Notes: a model not told the origin generated them from the letters alone. A stretch of 64,000 nt of DNA from Brevibacterium epidermidis NBRC 14811 (GCF_001570805.1 NZ_BCSJ01000003.1:310001-374000); one strand, 5' to 3'. Positions 36,733 to 46,099 are shown, counted from the stretch's first letter. Numbers and translations are program-made.

Positions 36733-37686
36733 ATGAACAGATCAGCCGTCAGCACTCGAGTCGCGAGCCCGAATCCCCGACAGATGAGCGTGCCCCGTGT
36801 CCTGCCCTGGATCGCTGCCCTGCTCACCATGACCTTCTGGGCCTCGTCCTTCGTCGTCATCCGCGACGCCGGCGAAGCGTTTTCGCCCGGGCCGATGGCG
36901 CTGCTGCGGGGCGCGTCCGCGGCCGTGGTGCTCTCCGTCTGGATGCTCTTCCGCCGTCCGCGGTTCCCCTCCGGGAAGGTTGTCTGGCTGATCCTCGCCC
37001 TCTGGGGCATTGCCTGGTTCTCGGCTTACGTCGTCGTCCTCAATGCCGCGGAACGGTCGATCGATGCGGGAACCGCCTCGATGATCGTCAATATCGCACC
37101 GCTCATCATCGCCGTCTTCGCCGGCCTCGTCTTCGGGGAAGGGCTGCCGAAGCGCCTGCTCATCGGCATCTTCGTCTCCCTGCTGGGAATCGGGATGATC
37201 ACGGCCGCCAGCTTCACCGGGTTCTTCACGGTGGGCGGTCTCGTCCTCAGTCTCGTCGCCGCAGTGCTCTACGCCGCCTGCGTGCTGCTGCAGAAGCACT
37301 TCCTGTCCGGGGAGGACTCGGTGACCGTCACCTGGATGGGAATTCTCATCGGCGCACTCGTCAGTCTCGTCTTCGCACCGGGCCTCATCGACGAGGTGGC
37401 CGCGGCACCCATCAACCTGACACTGCAGGTCGTCTACCTGGGAGTCGTTCCGACCGCTATCGCCTTCAATCTCTGGGGATATGCGCTGAAGTTCCTGCCG
37501 GCGGGACTGCTCAGCTCGTCGAGCCTCCTCGTCCCCGCCATCGTCGTGGTGATGGCCTGGATCGTTCTCGGGGAGGTTCCGCCTCCGCTGGCCGCATTGG
37601 GTGGTGTGCTCTGCCTGGCAGGTGCTGCCGCTGCGATAGGACCGCAGATCATTCAGGCTCTGCGGCGGTCACCGGTTCGGGCCTGA
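36733..37686 (+). CDS. EamA/DMT-family permease
   Basis: About 317 residues. Ten hydrophobic segments arranged as two EamA repeats: WIAALLTMTFWASSFVVIRDAGEAFSPGPMALLRG begins the first and LVLSLVAAVLYAACVLLQK the second. DMT permeases usually export amino acids or other small metabolites. The start is uncertain: ATG 36733 lacks a good ribosome site, and ATGs at 36706 and 36784 are alternatives. Confidence 0.85.
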   Translation: MNRSAVSTRVASPNPRQMSVPRVLPWIAALLTMTFWASSFVVIRDAGEAFSPGPMALLRGASAAVVLSVWMLFRRPRFPSGKVVWLILALWGIAWFSAYVVVLNAAERSIDAGTASMIVNIAPLIIAVFAGLVFGEGLPKRLLIGIFVSLLGIGMITAASFTGFFTVGGLVLSLVAAVLYAACVLLQKHFLSGEDSVTVTWMGILIGALVSLVFAPGLIDEVAAAPINLTLQVVYLGVVPTAIAFNLWGYALKFLPAGLLSSSSLLVPAIVVVMAWIVLGEVPPPLAALGGVLCLAGAAAAIGPQIIQALRRSPVRA

Positions 37687-37742
37687 TCCCGGCCGCAGCC
37701 CTAGCCGCAGCCCCAGTCGCGGCCCAAGTCTCGGGCCTAGGC

Positions 37743-38756
37743 TCAGCCTTCGGCCTTGCCCTGACGCCAGTAGCCCATGAACGCGATCTGTTTGCGGTCG
37801 ACTCCGACTTCCTGGACGAGGTAGCGGCGCAGACGCTTGACCGGTCCGGCCTCTCCTGCGATCCAAGCGTAGAAGGGGCGGTCGTCCTTCTCCGTGGCAC
37901 TCGAACTGCCCTGAGCCGCCTCGGTGAGGGCCGCTGGAACATCCCAGAGGATCTCTTCGTCGATGTTGACATCGTCGAGTTCCCGGACCTGACCATCCGG
38001 CCCGCCGGCCGACCCTGCCGCTCCGGCCCCGATGGGGATCCGGGTCTCCGACCGCACCGCCTCGCGGACGGCGGGTTCGAGGAGCTGACCGAAGTCGGCC
38101 TCCCCGCGCGGCAGCCATTCGATCTCGAAGCCGGTGGGCGCGGTGATATCGATGATGTCCTCGGCATTCGGGACCTCGAGAACGGCCTTGCCTCGGGCCT
38201 GGCTGTCCTTGAGCGAATCGAGGATCGAGGCGATGGCGGGCACGGCGGTCTCGTCGCCGGCGAGCAGGATCTGGTGGGCATCGCCAGGGGCGAACTCGAT
38301 CCCGGCGCACGGAGTCTCCGAGGCACGGGAGGGGCCGATGATATGGAGGCGGTGTCCCACCTCGGCGGATTCGGCCCACTCGGCGGCCGGGCCCGAGTGA
38401 CCATGCTCATCGGTGTGGAGGACCATGTCGATGACGAGCCTGCGGTCGGCGTCGTTCCATTCGCGCACGGTGTAGGTGCGCATCGCACCGCGCTCCTCGG
38501 GGCTGACCTGCAGCCAAGCCTGGTACCACGACACTCCGGCGGCTTCCTGCTCGGTGAGGAATGCCGGCAGATCGAACTGCGGCGCGGCGGCGCGCTGAGG
38601 CGGGATGACGAGTTTGATCCGCAGATCACGAGGGTGGGTGTTCGGACCGAAATCCTCGAGTCCCACACCCCCGAATGTCACCCGACGGAAAGACGGGCTG
38701 AGATCTTCGACAGCGAGGACCTCTGCTTCGAAGGCGCCGATGGGAGCTCGTGACAC
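37743..38756 (-). CDS. Siderophore-interacting protein (FAD/NAD(P)H ferric-siderophore reductase)
   Basis: 337 residues from GTG 38756, chosen for the GGAGA 5 nt upstream. FAD-binding 9 domain and SIP C-terminal domain: SPSFRRVTFGG, the FAD motif RTYTVREW, HTDEHGHSGPAAEWAESAEVG and LAGDETAVPAIASIL, ending with FYAWIAGEAGPVKRLRRYL and YWRQGKAEG. It releases iron from ferric siderophores in the cytoplasm. Divergent from a siderophore-binding lipoprotein across a DtxR/IdeR-like box. A Gly/Ala-rich stretch (IPIGAGAAGSAGGPDG) enlarges the C-terminal domain. Confidence 0.92.
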   Translation of the reverse strand: MSRAPIGAFEAEVLAVEDLSPSFRRVTFGGVGLEDFGPNTHPRDLRIKLVIPPQRAAAPQFDLPAFLTEQEAAGVSWYQAWLQVSPEERGAMRTYTVREWNDADRRLVIDMVLHTDEHGHSGPAAEWAESAEVGHRLHIIGPSRASETPCAGIEFAPGDAHQILLAGDETAVPAIASILDSLKDSQARGKAVLEVPNAEDIIDITAPTGFEIEWLPRGEADFGQLLEPAVREAVRSETRIPIGAGAAGSAGGPDGQVRELDDVNIDEEILWDVPAALTEAAQGSSSATEKDDRPFYAWIAGEAGPVKRLRRYLVQEVGVDRKQIAFMGYWRQGKAEG

Positions 38757-38796
38757 TGATTCTCCTTCGCATCCCCACGGCCCGTGGTCGTGAGGT

Positions 38797-38812
38797 CGTC
38801 CCCGCGGGGACG
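38797..38812. repeat. 16-bp perfect palindrome, copy A
   Basis: CGTCCCCGCGGGGACG, perfectly self-complementary, 40 bp upstream of the siderophore-reductase start on the minus strand. An identical copy (38996-39011) sits in front of the divergent lipoprotein gene. Each would fall in the 5' untranslated part of its transcript. Confidence 0.75.
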
Positions 38813-38879
38813 CGTTCTGTTCGTGTGTGTAGCTGTCGTGATGTCGGAACATCCGCAACGATACTCTACCCTAATTTAG

Positions 38880-38898
38880 TAAGGCTAGCCTTTCCAAA
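38880..38898. promoter_or_regulatory. DtxR/IdeR-like iron box
   Basis: TAAGGCTAGCCTTTCCAAA fits the consensus TWAGGTTAGSCTAACCTWA at 15 of 19 positions by hand alignment, with a perfect inner palindrome AAGGCTAGCCTT. It lies in an AT-rich stretch centred between two divergent iron-acquisition genes, so iron-loaded DtxR/IdeR should repress both. Confidence 0.75.
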
Positions 38899-38995
38899 TA
38901 ATGCTACGGTGGTTTCGACCTCACTGCAGAAGTCCGCAGCAAGTCCAGCAATTCAGCACTCTGACCAGCACTTTCGCCGCACCTCCACGTCCAAA

Positions 38996-39011
38996 CGTCC
39001 CCGCGGGGACG
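38996..39011. repeat. 16-bp perfect palindrome, copy B
   Basis: Second copy of CGTCCCCGCGGGGACG, ending 18 bp before the ATG of the lipoprotein gene. With copy A it brackets the iron box almost symmetrically. Confidence 0.75.
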
Positions 39012-39029
39012 CTCACCGAAAGGCCTTCG

Positions 39030-40010
39030 ATGCGTCGTCGTCAGCTTCTTGCCCTGTCCGTTCTCGCCCCGTTCGCCCTCGTCGCCTGTCGAGGCGAGGG
39101 TGACGGTGAAGCGGGAAGCGGTGCTTCCGGCGCCGCGGACAGCACCCCGAACTTCACATATTCGCCGGAAGGCTATGACGGGCTGACGATCGAACTCGAC
39201 CGGCCGGCGAAGCGCATCGCCGCGGACTTCTACTCGGCAGCCGGTCTCGCGCAGTACGGAATCACGCCTGTGGCGGTCTTCGGCTTCGGTCAGAACGAAT
39301 CCCCGGGCAAGGCCTTCGACCAAGAAGGCGTCGAGGTCGTCGGCACCGATATGGAACTCGACATCGAAGCGCTCGCCGTCGCCGAACCGGACATCCTCGT
39401 CGCCTACGGCAATGAGGCCGGAGACGGGTGGACCTGGTGGGACGAGAAGGTGAAAGGCCAGGTCAGTGAGCTCGTACCCTTCGTCCCGGTCAAACTCAGC
39501 GGGCAGAGCCCCGACGCGATGTTCGCGCAATATGCGGCCATCGCGAAGGCTCTGGGCAGGGACACAGAGACCGGCGCCATCGCGGACAAACGGAAGGCCT
39601 TCGACGACGCGCGAGCACGCATCCGCAGCGTCGCGAAGAAACAGGACGATCTGACAGTGCTGCTGGCGAACTTCACCGCAGAGATCAACTACACCTCGAA
39701 CTCTCTGGGCATCGCCGAGATGCTCAGCGAGGACGGACTCACCCTCGTCGGACCTGACGCCACGGGAGACAGCAGCTGGGCCGAAGTCTCCTGGGAGAAG
39801 ATGTCGGACTATCCGGCCGACGTCGTCCTCGTCCATGACGCCTCGACCGATTATGAGGACAATCCCGTCTATAAGCGGCTGCCCGCAGTCGAGGCAGGGC
39901 AGCTGGGCACCTGGGACGACAAACGCGCCTACACCTATGACGGCTACGCGAAATGGCTGAACGAACTCGCCGACGTCCTCGACTCCGCGAAGAAGATCGT
40001 CAAGAACTGA
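39030..40010 (+). CDS. Iron-siderophore ABC transporter substrate-binding lipoprotein
   Basis: 326 residues from ATG 39030. A basic start (MRRRQLLALSVLAPFALVAC) with lipobox LVAC marks a membrane-anchored lipoprotein. The FepB/FhuD-type domain is seen in RIAADFYSAAGLAQYGITPVAVFGFG, AVAEPDILVAYG and DVVLVHDASTDYEDNPVYKRLPAV. It captures ferric siderophores outside the cell. No permease or ATPase lies next to it; it must use a transporter encoded elsewhere. Divergent from the siderophore reductase and under the same putative iron box. Confidence 0.88.
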   Translation: MRRRQLLALSVLAPFALVACRGEGDGEAGSGASGAADSTPNFTYSPEGYDGLTIELDRPAKRIAADFYSAAGLAQYGITPVAVFGFGQNESPGKAFDQEGVEVVGTDMELDIEALAVAEPDILVAYGNEAGDGWTWWDEKVKGQVSELVPFVPVKLSGQSPDAMFAQYAAIAKALGRDTETGAIADKRKAFDDARARIRSVAKKQDDLTVLLANFTAEINYTSNSLGIAEMLSEDGLTLVGPDATGDSSWAEVSWEKMSDYPADVVLVHDASTDYEDNPVYKRLPAVEAGQLGTWDDKRAYTYDGYAKWLNELADVLDSAKKIVKN

Positions 40011-40040
40011 GGCCCGCACCCCACGGGCTACGATCGGTGA

Positions 40041-41396
40041 ATGACCGCACTGCCTGACGAACTCAGCACCGACGAGATCATCCGATCCCTGGCATCGGGC
40101 CGACCGACCACGTGGCTTCGCTCCACCCCCACCGAGGCGGCCCTGCCCGACCTCGGCACGGTCATGGATTCCGCGGCAGCCCGGTTCGACCGCTTCGCAC
40201 CCTGGTTCGCGTCGACCTTCCCGGAGACGTCGACCGTCCCGGCCGAGCTCGCCGAGGCGTTCCCCGAGGCCGGCGGCGGAATGATCGAATCGTCCCTGGT
40301 CCCGGCGCCTGCGGCGCAGCGTCGCCTCGATGATCTGTTCGGATCCGAAATCAACGGGCGGCTGTGGCTCAAACGCGACGACACCCTGCCGGTCAGCGGA
40401 TCGATCAAGGCACGCGGTGGATTCCACGAGGTCCTCGAATTCGCCGAGGCGGTCGCCGCCGACCATGGCCTCGACGCAATGGATCCCGCCACCTATTCGA
40501 GCCCACAGTTCCGTGAGATCGCCGCGAACCACCGCATCGTCGTCGGCTCGACCGGCAACCTCGGACTGTCGATCGGGATCCTCAGCGCTCGCCTCGGGTT
40601 CGCCGCCTCGGTGCATATGTCCGCCGATGCCCGCGAATGGAAGAAGACGATGCTGCGCGACCACGGAGTCGACGTCATCGAACACGCCGGCGACTTCGTC
40701 GAAGCCGTCGAGGCCGGCCGCGCCTCGGCGGAAGCCGCTGAGAACACGCAGTTCGTCGACGATGAGGACTCGGTGAGCCTGTTCGCCGGATACTCGGTGG
40801 CAGCGCTGCGACTCCAACGCCAGTTCGCCGCGGCCGGAGTGACCATCGATGAGCAGAATCCATTCACCGTCTATCTGCCGTGCGGAATCGGAGGCGGGCC
40901 CGGGGGAGTGACCTTCGGACTCAAGCGCGTCTTCGGCACTGCCGTGCGATGCATCTTCGTCGAACCCAGTCAGGCACCGGCGATGTTCCTCGGCGTGCGC
41001 ACCGGTCGGCACAGCGGCATCGCCGTTCATGATATCGGCCTGTCCGGAGCCACCGCTGCCGACGGATTGGCGGTCGCCCGCCCGTCACGATTCATCGGAC
41101 CCACGATCGGGCCGCTGATCTCCGGTTTCGCCGCGGTCCCTGACGAGGTCATCCGGGCAGGGGTCGGGGTTCTCCACGAGACAGAAAGTATCGACGTCGA
41201 ACCATCGGCAACCGCCGGGCTGACCATCCCGTGGCGGATGGGTGAGGCGGCGGCAGAATCTCCGACCGGCATCCACCTCGTATGGCTCACCGGTGGGGCG
41301 ATGGTCCCCGACGATGAGCGCGCCTCCTACGTCGAGGAAGGACGAGGGCTCGTCGAACGGATCGGCACCACCGCCTCGGCGATCTTCACCGACTGA
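40041..41396 (+). CDS. dsdA: D-serine dehydratase
   Basis: 451 residues, the DsdA length. PLP enzyme deaminating D-serine to pyruvate and ammonia. Landmarks: LWLKRDDTLPVSGSIKARGG with the PLP lysine, VGSTGNLGLSIGILSARLGF, VHMSADAREWKK, YLPCGIGGGPGGVTFGLK, and LTGGAMVPD. It follows the iron lipoprotein by 30 bp on the same strand, which looks fortuitous rather than functional. Confidence 0.94.
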   Translation: MTALPDELSTDEIIRSLASGRPTTWLRSTPTEAALPDLGTVMDSAAARFDRFAPWFASTFPETSTVPAELAEAFPEAGGGMIESSLVPAPAAQRRLDDLFGSEINGRLWLKRDDTLPVSGSIKARGGFHEVLEFAEAVAADHGLDAMDPATYSSPQFREIAANHRIVVGSTGNLGLSIGILSARLGFAASVHMSADAREWKKTMLRDHGVDVIEHAGDFVEAVEAGRASAEAAENTQFVDDEDSVSLFAGYSVAALRLQRQFAAAGVTIDEQNPFTVYLPCGIGGGPGGVTFGLKRVFGTAVRCIFVEPSQAPAMFLGVRTGRHSGIAVHDIGLSGATAADGLAVARPSRFIGPTIGPLISGFAAVPDEVIRAGVGVLHETESIDVEPSATAGLTIPWRMGEAAAESPTGIHLVWLTGGAMVPDDERASYVEEGRGLVERIGTTASAIFTD

Positions 41397-41429
41397 ACGG
41401 CGTGACCCGGTCGGGCCACGCCGTGTCGG

Positions 41430-44400
41430 TCACCAGTCCCAGGGGTCGTCTCTGACGGTGATGACAACCTTGCCGTCGACGATCTCGGCCGTGCCGTTGA
41501 GGTCGAAGTTCACGGTGTCATCGAAGGGTTCTGACTCGTCGAACATGTCGTAGCTGCCGGTTACGAGCGCTTCACCGGTGGTGTCCGAGGAGATCAGCCA
41601 CGCCGGACCGCCATTCGGGCCGGTCGCGTCCTCGGGGTTCGAGTACTGGTCAGCGCCCATGGTGTCATCGGCGACGGTCACCGTCGGATATGACGAGATC
41701 GACCATTTGAGGTCGGTGGCGTCATAGCTGTCGGCCAGCGATGATCCGAACGGGCATCCGTCGGGCTGGGCGACGGACTTCTTCGCGCAGCTATCGATGA
41801 GGGTCTTGACCTGCTTGTCGACCTCGGCGCGGAACGCATCCGAGGGGTGGGCCGAGAGCAGCGGCGTCTCCTCGCCCTCCATGTTCGCGTCATCGCCGAG
41901 GAAGGCCCGCACCTCGACCGCGTCGGCGGTGATGAGATCGGACTTCTCGGCCAGGTCGATCGTGTAGAGACCGGGGAATGCCGGCAGGGACAGAGTCGAC
42001 CCGTCGCTGTCGACGTCGATTCCGTTGACCTTGACCTTCTTCAGGCCGGGAGTGTCGACGGTGAGAGTGAGCAGATCCGGGCTCTTGAGCGCCCAATCGT
42101 CGAAGAACAGCGCCTTCTTCCCCGCCTTGTGCAAAGTCAGGGTGCTGTTGCCCTTGGAGCCGCCGACATCGTAGGAGACTGCGACCGTCGCCGTGTCTCC
42201 GGAGATCTCGGCATCCTCGACGGTGACATCGTCGGGCAGCGCTTTCGAGCCGCCGAGGACGTCGTTGGTCAGCAGGGTGCGTGACTCCTGTGGAACATCG
42301 ACGTCGGCGACCTTGAGTGCACCTTCGGCGTCACCGTCGGAGAGTTCCCCGAAGTACTTCTCCACCGTCGCTTCGGGACCGAACATGTGCCCGTTGAGCT
42401 GGGTGACGACGATGAGCGCGGCCACGAGGAGGAGGACGGCACCTCCGGCGACCACCGAGACGAGCTTCGCCTTCTTCTTGTCGAAGGGTTGGGCCGGACC
42501 TGCGTACGGCTGCGCGGCGTACATTCCCTGCGGAGCCGAGTACGACTGCTGCCCGGCGGAACCCTGTGGCCAGGCGTAAGTCTGCTGACCGGCCGAGCCC
42601 TGCGGCCAGGCATAAGCCTGTTGGCCGGACGGAGTCGGAGGCGGTGGTGGCCCCTGTTGTGGGCCGCCCGGAGCGGAGTACTGCTGGGGACCCTGCTGCG
42701 GGCCGCCCGGTTGGCCCTGCTGTGGACTACCCGGCTGTCCCTGCGAGCTGAACGCTTGCGGCGATGCGGGCTGAGCCTGATAGCCGGCAGGCCCCTGTTG
42801 TCCGACTTCGCCGGGGCCGGGAGCGACCGGCGGCGGTGTCGGAGCTGCAGCCTGAGCCAGATCGGGATGGACGAACGCGAACTGCGGTTCGCTCATCCCC
42901 AGATACGGTCCCCAGTGCGGGTGCACGGTCCGTCCGGCGGCGATCCGTGCCACCGCTGGGAAGGTGAGAGCGAGACGTGGGCCGAGGGTGCGCGAGAGCA
43001 CCTCGATGATCCCACCCCAGAGGGCGAAGATGAGGAACGTCCAGGCCAGCGAGCCGATCCCGGCGCGGGCCGCACCGGAACCGCCGAAGAACATCGCCGC
43101 CTCGGCGGATCCGGACATCGACATCTTCGCGGGAATGGCCAGCAGCGACAGCAGACCCCAGACCAGGCAGAACGCCACCGGCAGTTTCCATGCACTCGAC
43201 CACTGCTGCTTGTCCTGCTCGATCACGGTCCAGGCCGGACGACGCGTGACGGTGGCGACGATCGTGGCGACCAGCACCGCGACCGCAACGACGAGCAGTC
43301 CCAGCCACAGCAGGCCGGGAGCTTCACGGCTGAACAGGGTGAGGCTCTCGCTGAAGGAGTCCGAGTAGAAGCCCAAATCGCCCTGGGCGGTGGCGCTGAT
43401 TCCGCCGAGGTGGGTCAGCGAAGTGAGGATGAGACCCATGTTGACGAACGTCAGCGGGACCAGCTGGCCCGGCATCTCGACCGACAGCGGCAGCACGAAG
43501 AGCGCGACGATCGAGAACACGGCCACGGTGAGGGCAAGGTGGATCCAGGTCACCAGCAGGGGCGGAACGGCCCAGCGGAGGAATGGCGCACCGATCGCCT
43601 CGGTGCCCTTGAAGTGCCCGGCGACCCGGCCGGCGATGCTCGTGATGAGGATGACGAGCAGCGGCAGGAAGAACGAGCGGGCGGTGACGGCCGAGAAGGA
43701 GAAGGTGAACGACCCTTCATCTTCGAGAGCGGTGGCGCGAGCGGCGAAGATGACCTGGAGGAGGAAGAGCACGAGCGTCATCGCCAGGGTTGCGACTCCG
43801 ATCCGGATCCACGTGGACACCCGGTTGGGCGCAGGGGACCGGCGTTCGCTGATCTTCGTCATCCACCACAGCAGACCCACGATGACGATGGTGACCACCA
43901 GAGGTGCCCCGGTCGTGAAGATGTTCAGCTGGGCATTGAAGCTGTCAGGGGCGTTGATGTCCAGACGCAGCGCCGCCGAGCCGAACAGAGACAGAGCCAT
44001 AAAGATGAACGGCAGGGCGTAGTTGAGGCTGTCGAGGTTGAGGCCGGTCTCCTCCGTCACGGAGCCGAACTCCGACATCGACGTGAGGATGACAGTGAGG
44101 ATGATGGAGACGATGATGCCGCCGAGGAGGGCGATCCCCGGTGGGATCAGGGCCGTTTTCCACGTGGATCCCTTCGCCAGCGCCGAGGCGAATTTCGACT
44201 TCGGGGCGTTCGCCGGGTAACCCGGTGGCGCGGGGTACGGCATGGGACCGGATTGGCCAGGCTGATAGGGACCCTGCTGTTGAGGAACCTGCTGATAGGG
44301 GCCGGAGCCTTCCGCGTAGGCTCCCTGTTGGTACGGGCCGGAGCCTTGCGGGAAGGCTCCCTGCTGGTAAGCGCCTTGTTGATAGGTGCCTTGTTGGTAC

Positions 44401-44912
44401 GGATCGGGTTGGTAGGGGCCGGGCCCTTGGGCGTAGTACGGACCTGCGGTCTGCGTATGTGAATCCGATCCCTGGTGGTGAGCGCTCGCCGCCTGGGGTT
44501 GAGAGCCGGAGCTCGCAGAGTCGTTCTCGGCGGCCTTTTCGTATGGGTCGACTGTCTGCTTGGCTGTGGGCGTGCCGTCTTCCGGCGGCGCCCAGCGAGC
44601 GGTCTCCTCGGTGGAATCGGACTCGGATCCGACGGGATCCATCACCTCGGTCGCGTCACCATCCTGAGCACCCTGGGCCTCAGGTTCGTCCGAGGTCTCG
44701 ACATCGGGGCTCTTCTTGGAACTCTTCTCCGACTCGGGCTCGGCGTCCGACTCAGCGGGGGTCTTTTCAGCTTTCGCCTCAGCGGATTTTTCGGCGTTCG
44801 ACTCGTCAGAAGGCTCGGGACTCTCTTGGTCCTCAGCAGCCTGGTCCTCGGCGGTCTGATCCTTCGGATCCTCGGCGGCGGTCGGTGTCGTCTCGTCGGA
44901 TTCGTCGTGCAT
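41430..44912 (-). CDS. Large multi-pass membrane protein with Pro/Gln/Gly-rich and acidic N-terminus, unknown function
   Basis: 1160 residues. Residues ~1-110 are acidic (Glu/Asp/Ser repeats); ~150-230 are Gln/Tyr/Gly/Pro repeats (YQQGAYQQGAFPQGSGPYQQ). Then follow about nine hydrophobic segments (WKTALIPPGIALLGGIIVSIILT onward) to ~residue 690, a second Pro/Gln-rich stretch with tandem YAWPQGSAGQQ units (~700-800), a single TM helix (VSVVAGGAVLLLVAALIVV), and a ~320-residue extracytoplasmic C-terminal region with a GPEATVEKYFGELSDGDAEGALK segment like DUF4878-type repeats. I do not recognise the protein. Its divergent neighbour shares the disordered-N-terminus/TM plan. Possibly an envelope-stress or wall-assembly scaffold, but nothing in the sequence proves it. 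Confidence 0.75.
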   Translation of the reverse strand: MHDESDETTPTAAEDPKDQTAEDQAAEDQESPEPSDESNAEKSAEAKAEKTPAESDAEPESEKSSKKSPDVETSDEPEAQGAQDGDATEVMDPVGSESDSTEETARWAPPEDGTPTAKQTVDPYEKAAENDSASSGSQPQAASAHHQGSDSHTQTAGPYYAQGPGPYQPDPYQQGTYQQGAYQQGAFPQGSGPYQQGAYAEGSGPYQQVPQQQGPYQPGQSGPMPYPAPPGYPANAPKSKFASALAKGSTWKTALIPPGIALLGGIIVSIILTVILTSMSEFGSVTEETGLNLDSLNYALPFIFMALSLFGSAALRLDINAPDSFNAQLNIFTTGAPLVVTIVIVGLLWWMTKISERRSPAPNRVSTWIRIGVATLAMTLVLFLLQVIFAARATALEDEGSFTFSFSAVTARSFFLPLLVILITSIAGRVAGHFKGTEAIGAPFLRWAVPPLLVTWIHLALTVAVFSIVALFVLPLSVEMPGQLVPLTFVNMGLILTSLTHLGGISATAQGDLGFYSDSFSESLTLFSREAPGLLWLGLLVVAVAVLVATIVATVTRRPAWTVIEQDKQQWSSAWKLPVAFCLVWGLLSLLAIPAKMSMSGSAEAAMFFGGSGAARAGIGSLAWTFLIFALWGGIIEVLSRTLGPRLALTFPAVARIAAGRTVHPHWGPYLGMSEPQFAFVHPDLAQAAAPTPPPVAPGPGEVGQQGPAGYQAQPASPQAFSSQGQPGSPQQGQPGGPQQGPQQYSAPGGPQQGPPPPPTPSGQQAYAWPQGSAGQQTYAWPQGSAGQQSYSAPQGMYAAQPYAGPAQPFDKKKAKLVSVVAGGAVLLLVAALIVVTQLNGHMFGPEATVEKYFGELSDGDAEGALKVADVDVPQESRTLLTNDVLGGSKALPDDVTVEDAEISGDTATVAVSYDVGGSKGNSTLTLHKAGKKALFFDDWALKSPDLLTLTVDTPGLKKVKVNGIDVDSDGSTLSLPAFPGLYTIDLAEKSDLITADAVEVRAFLGDDANMEGEETPLLSAHPSDAFRAEVDKQVKTLIDSCAKKSVAQPDGCPFGSSLADSYDATDLKWSISSYPTVTVADDTMGADQYSNPEDATGPNGGPAWLISSDTTGEALVTGSYDMFDESEPFDDTVNFDLNGTAEIVDGKVVITVRDDPWDW

Positions 44913-45085
44913 ACCCAGTCCTCAAGTGCAGTTGCCCGACAGCTGCGCAATGTAGTTCAAATCGAAACAATCAACTGTGCAGATCAAGCATGTGTAGTTC
45001 ACAACTTATATTAGGCTGTTAATGCAAGAGAAGTTCTATATTGGGACTTTTTCTGAAATACGGCGTGATCGATCTGGAGTTGCGG
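44913..45085. promoter_or_regulatory. AT-rich divergent promoter region with direct repeats
   Basis: Between two divergent membrane-protein genes. TGTAGTTCA occurs at 44951 and again at 44993, exactly 42 bp apart (about four helical turns), which would suit a shared regulator. TATATT (near 45008 and 45040) may serve as -10 elements. GGAG precedes the rightward ATG. Confidence 0.4.
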
Positions 45086-46099
45086 ATGAGTACGAACCCT
45101 CCCGGACGCGGGGATGAGAACGAATGGGACGTCAACGACCGGTCGGGAAGCCAATGGTCGTCGCAACCCGGATCCCAGTCCGGACCCCCGTCGGGACCCC
45201 CATCGGGATCCCAGCCGGGACCTCAGACGGGCAACGGCTGGGGCGCACCTCCGCCGCCTCCGTCGTCTCAACCGCAGCGTCCCTATATCCAGACCCCGCA
45301 TCCGCAGAGCGGCCCGCCCCACCGCTCTGGTCAGCCGCCTCACCAACAGAGCGGACCCGCACAGGCTCAGGGCGCCCAAGCTTTCCCGGCTGGCGGCCAA
45401 GCGGCCGCCGCTGGAATGCAGCCGCAGCCCGGACAGCCCGCGTACCAGCAGCCCCAAGGCTATGGCCCGGGTCCCTATCAGCAGGCAGGACCGCCTCCGC
45501 AGAAGAAGCGCGGCGGACTCATCGCACTTCTCGTCATCGTCGGCATCGTCCTCGCCGGGGGAATCGGATGGGGCGCAGCGAACTTCTTCTCGAAGGACTC
45601 CGAGGATCCGGCCACCGTCGCCTCCACCGATGAGCCGACGAGCACCGCCAGTGATGACAGTTCGGCTGCGGCCAGCGACTCACCCGAACCAACAGAGGCC
45701 GAATCGGCGCTTCCCGACGACCCGAAGAAGGCGCTCGAGCAGCTCGCTGACTCCGACGGACAGTTGGCGAAGAGCGAACTCAACGGCAAATGGGTGCCGC
45801 AGCTGAGCTCGAAGAGAGTCGGCCTCGAAGCCGAAGGAAAAACCTGGGACGAAGAATCGATCCTCGAAGAATTCGAAGGACTGCGCGAAGAATACCCCCG
45901 CGTGAAACTGATCTGGTCCGGCGACTTCAGCAGCTTCAAGGAAGACAACTTCTGGGTCACCGTCGTCGGCATCGGCTACGACGATCCCGAAGACGCCCTG
46001 TCCTGGTGCTCATCGCATGGTCTCGGCCCCGACAGCTGCTACGCCAAACAGCTCAACACCTCCGGCGGCCACGAAGGAACGACCCGCCTGCAGGACTGA
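45086..46099 (+). CDS. Single-pass membrane protein with Pro/Gln/Gly-rich N-terminus
   Basis: 337 residues from ATG 45086 (GGAG 7 nt upstream). About 150 cytoplasmic residues are rich in Ser/Gly/Pro/Gln with repeats SGPPSGPPSGSQPGPQ; one TM helix (GGLIALLVIVGIVLAGGIGWGAA) follows; then a Ser/Thr/Asp/Glu linker and a ~140-residue extracytoplasmic domain (KKALEQLADSDGQLAKSELNGKWVPQLSSKR, FWVTVVGIGYDDPEDALSWC). Two cysteines in the last 40 residues could form a disulfide. Similar modular proteins are common in Actinobacteria without assigned roles. Divergent to the large membrane protein. Confidence 0.75.
   Translation: MSTNPPGRGDENEWDVNDRSGSQWSSQPGSQSGPPSGPPSGSQPGPQTGNGWGAPPPPPSSQPQRPYIQTPHPQSGPPHRSGQPPHQQSGPAQAQGAQAFPAGGQAAAAGMQPQPGQPAYQQPQGYGPGPYQQAGPPPQKKRGGLIALLVIVGIVLAGGIGWGAANFFSKDSEDPATVASTDEPTSTASDDSSAAASDSPEPTEAESALPDDPKKALEQLADSDGQLAKSELNGKWVPQLSSKRVGLEAEGKTWDEESILEEFEGLREEYPRVKLIWSGDFSSFKEDNFWVTVVGIGYDDPEDALSWCSSHGLGPDSCYAKQLNTSGGHEGTTRLQD

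Noticed and set aside
44240-44470. CRISPR-like short repeats
   Set aside because: The repetition encodes tandem Tyr-Gln-Gln-Gly units in the large membrane protein; units are degenerate, with no spacer pattern.
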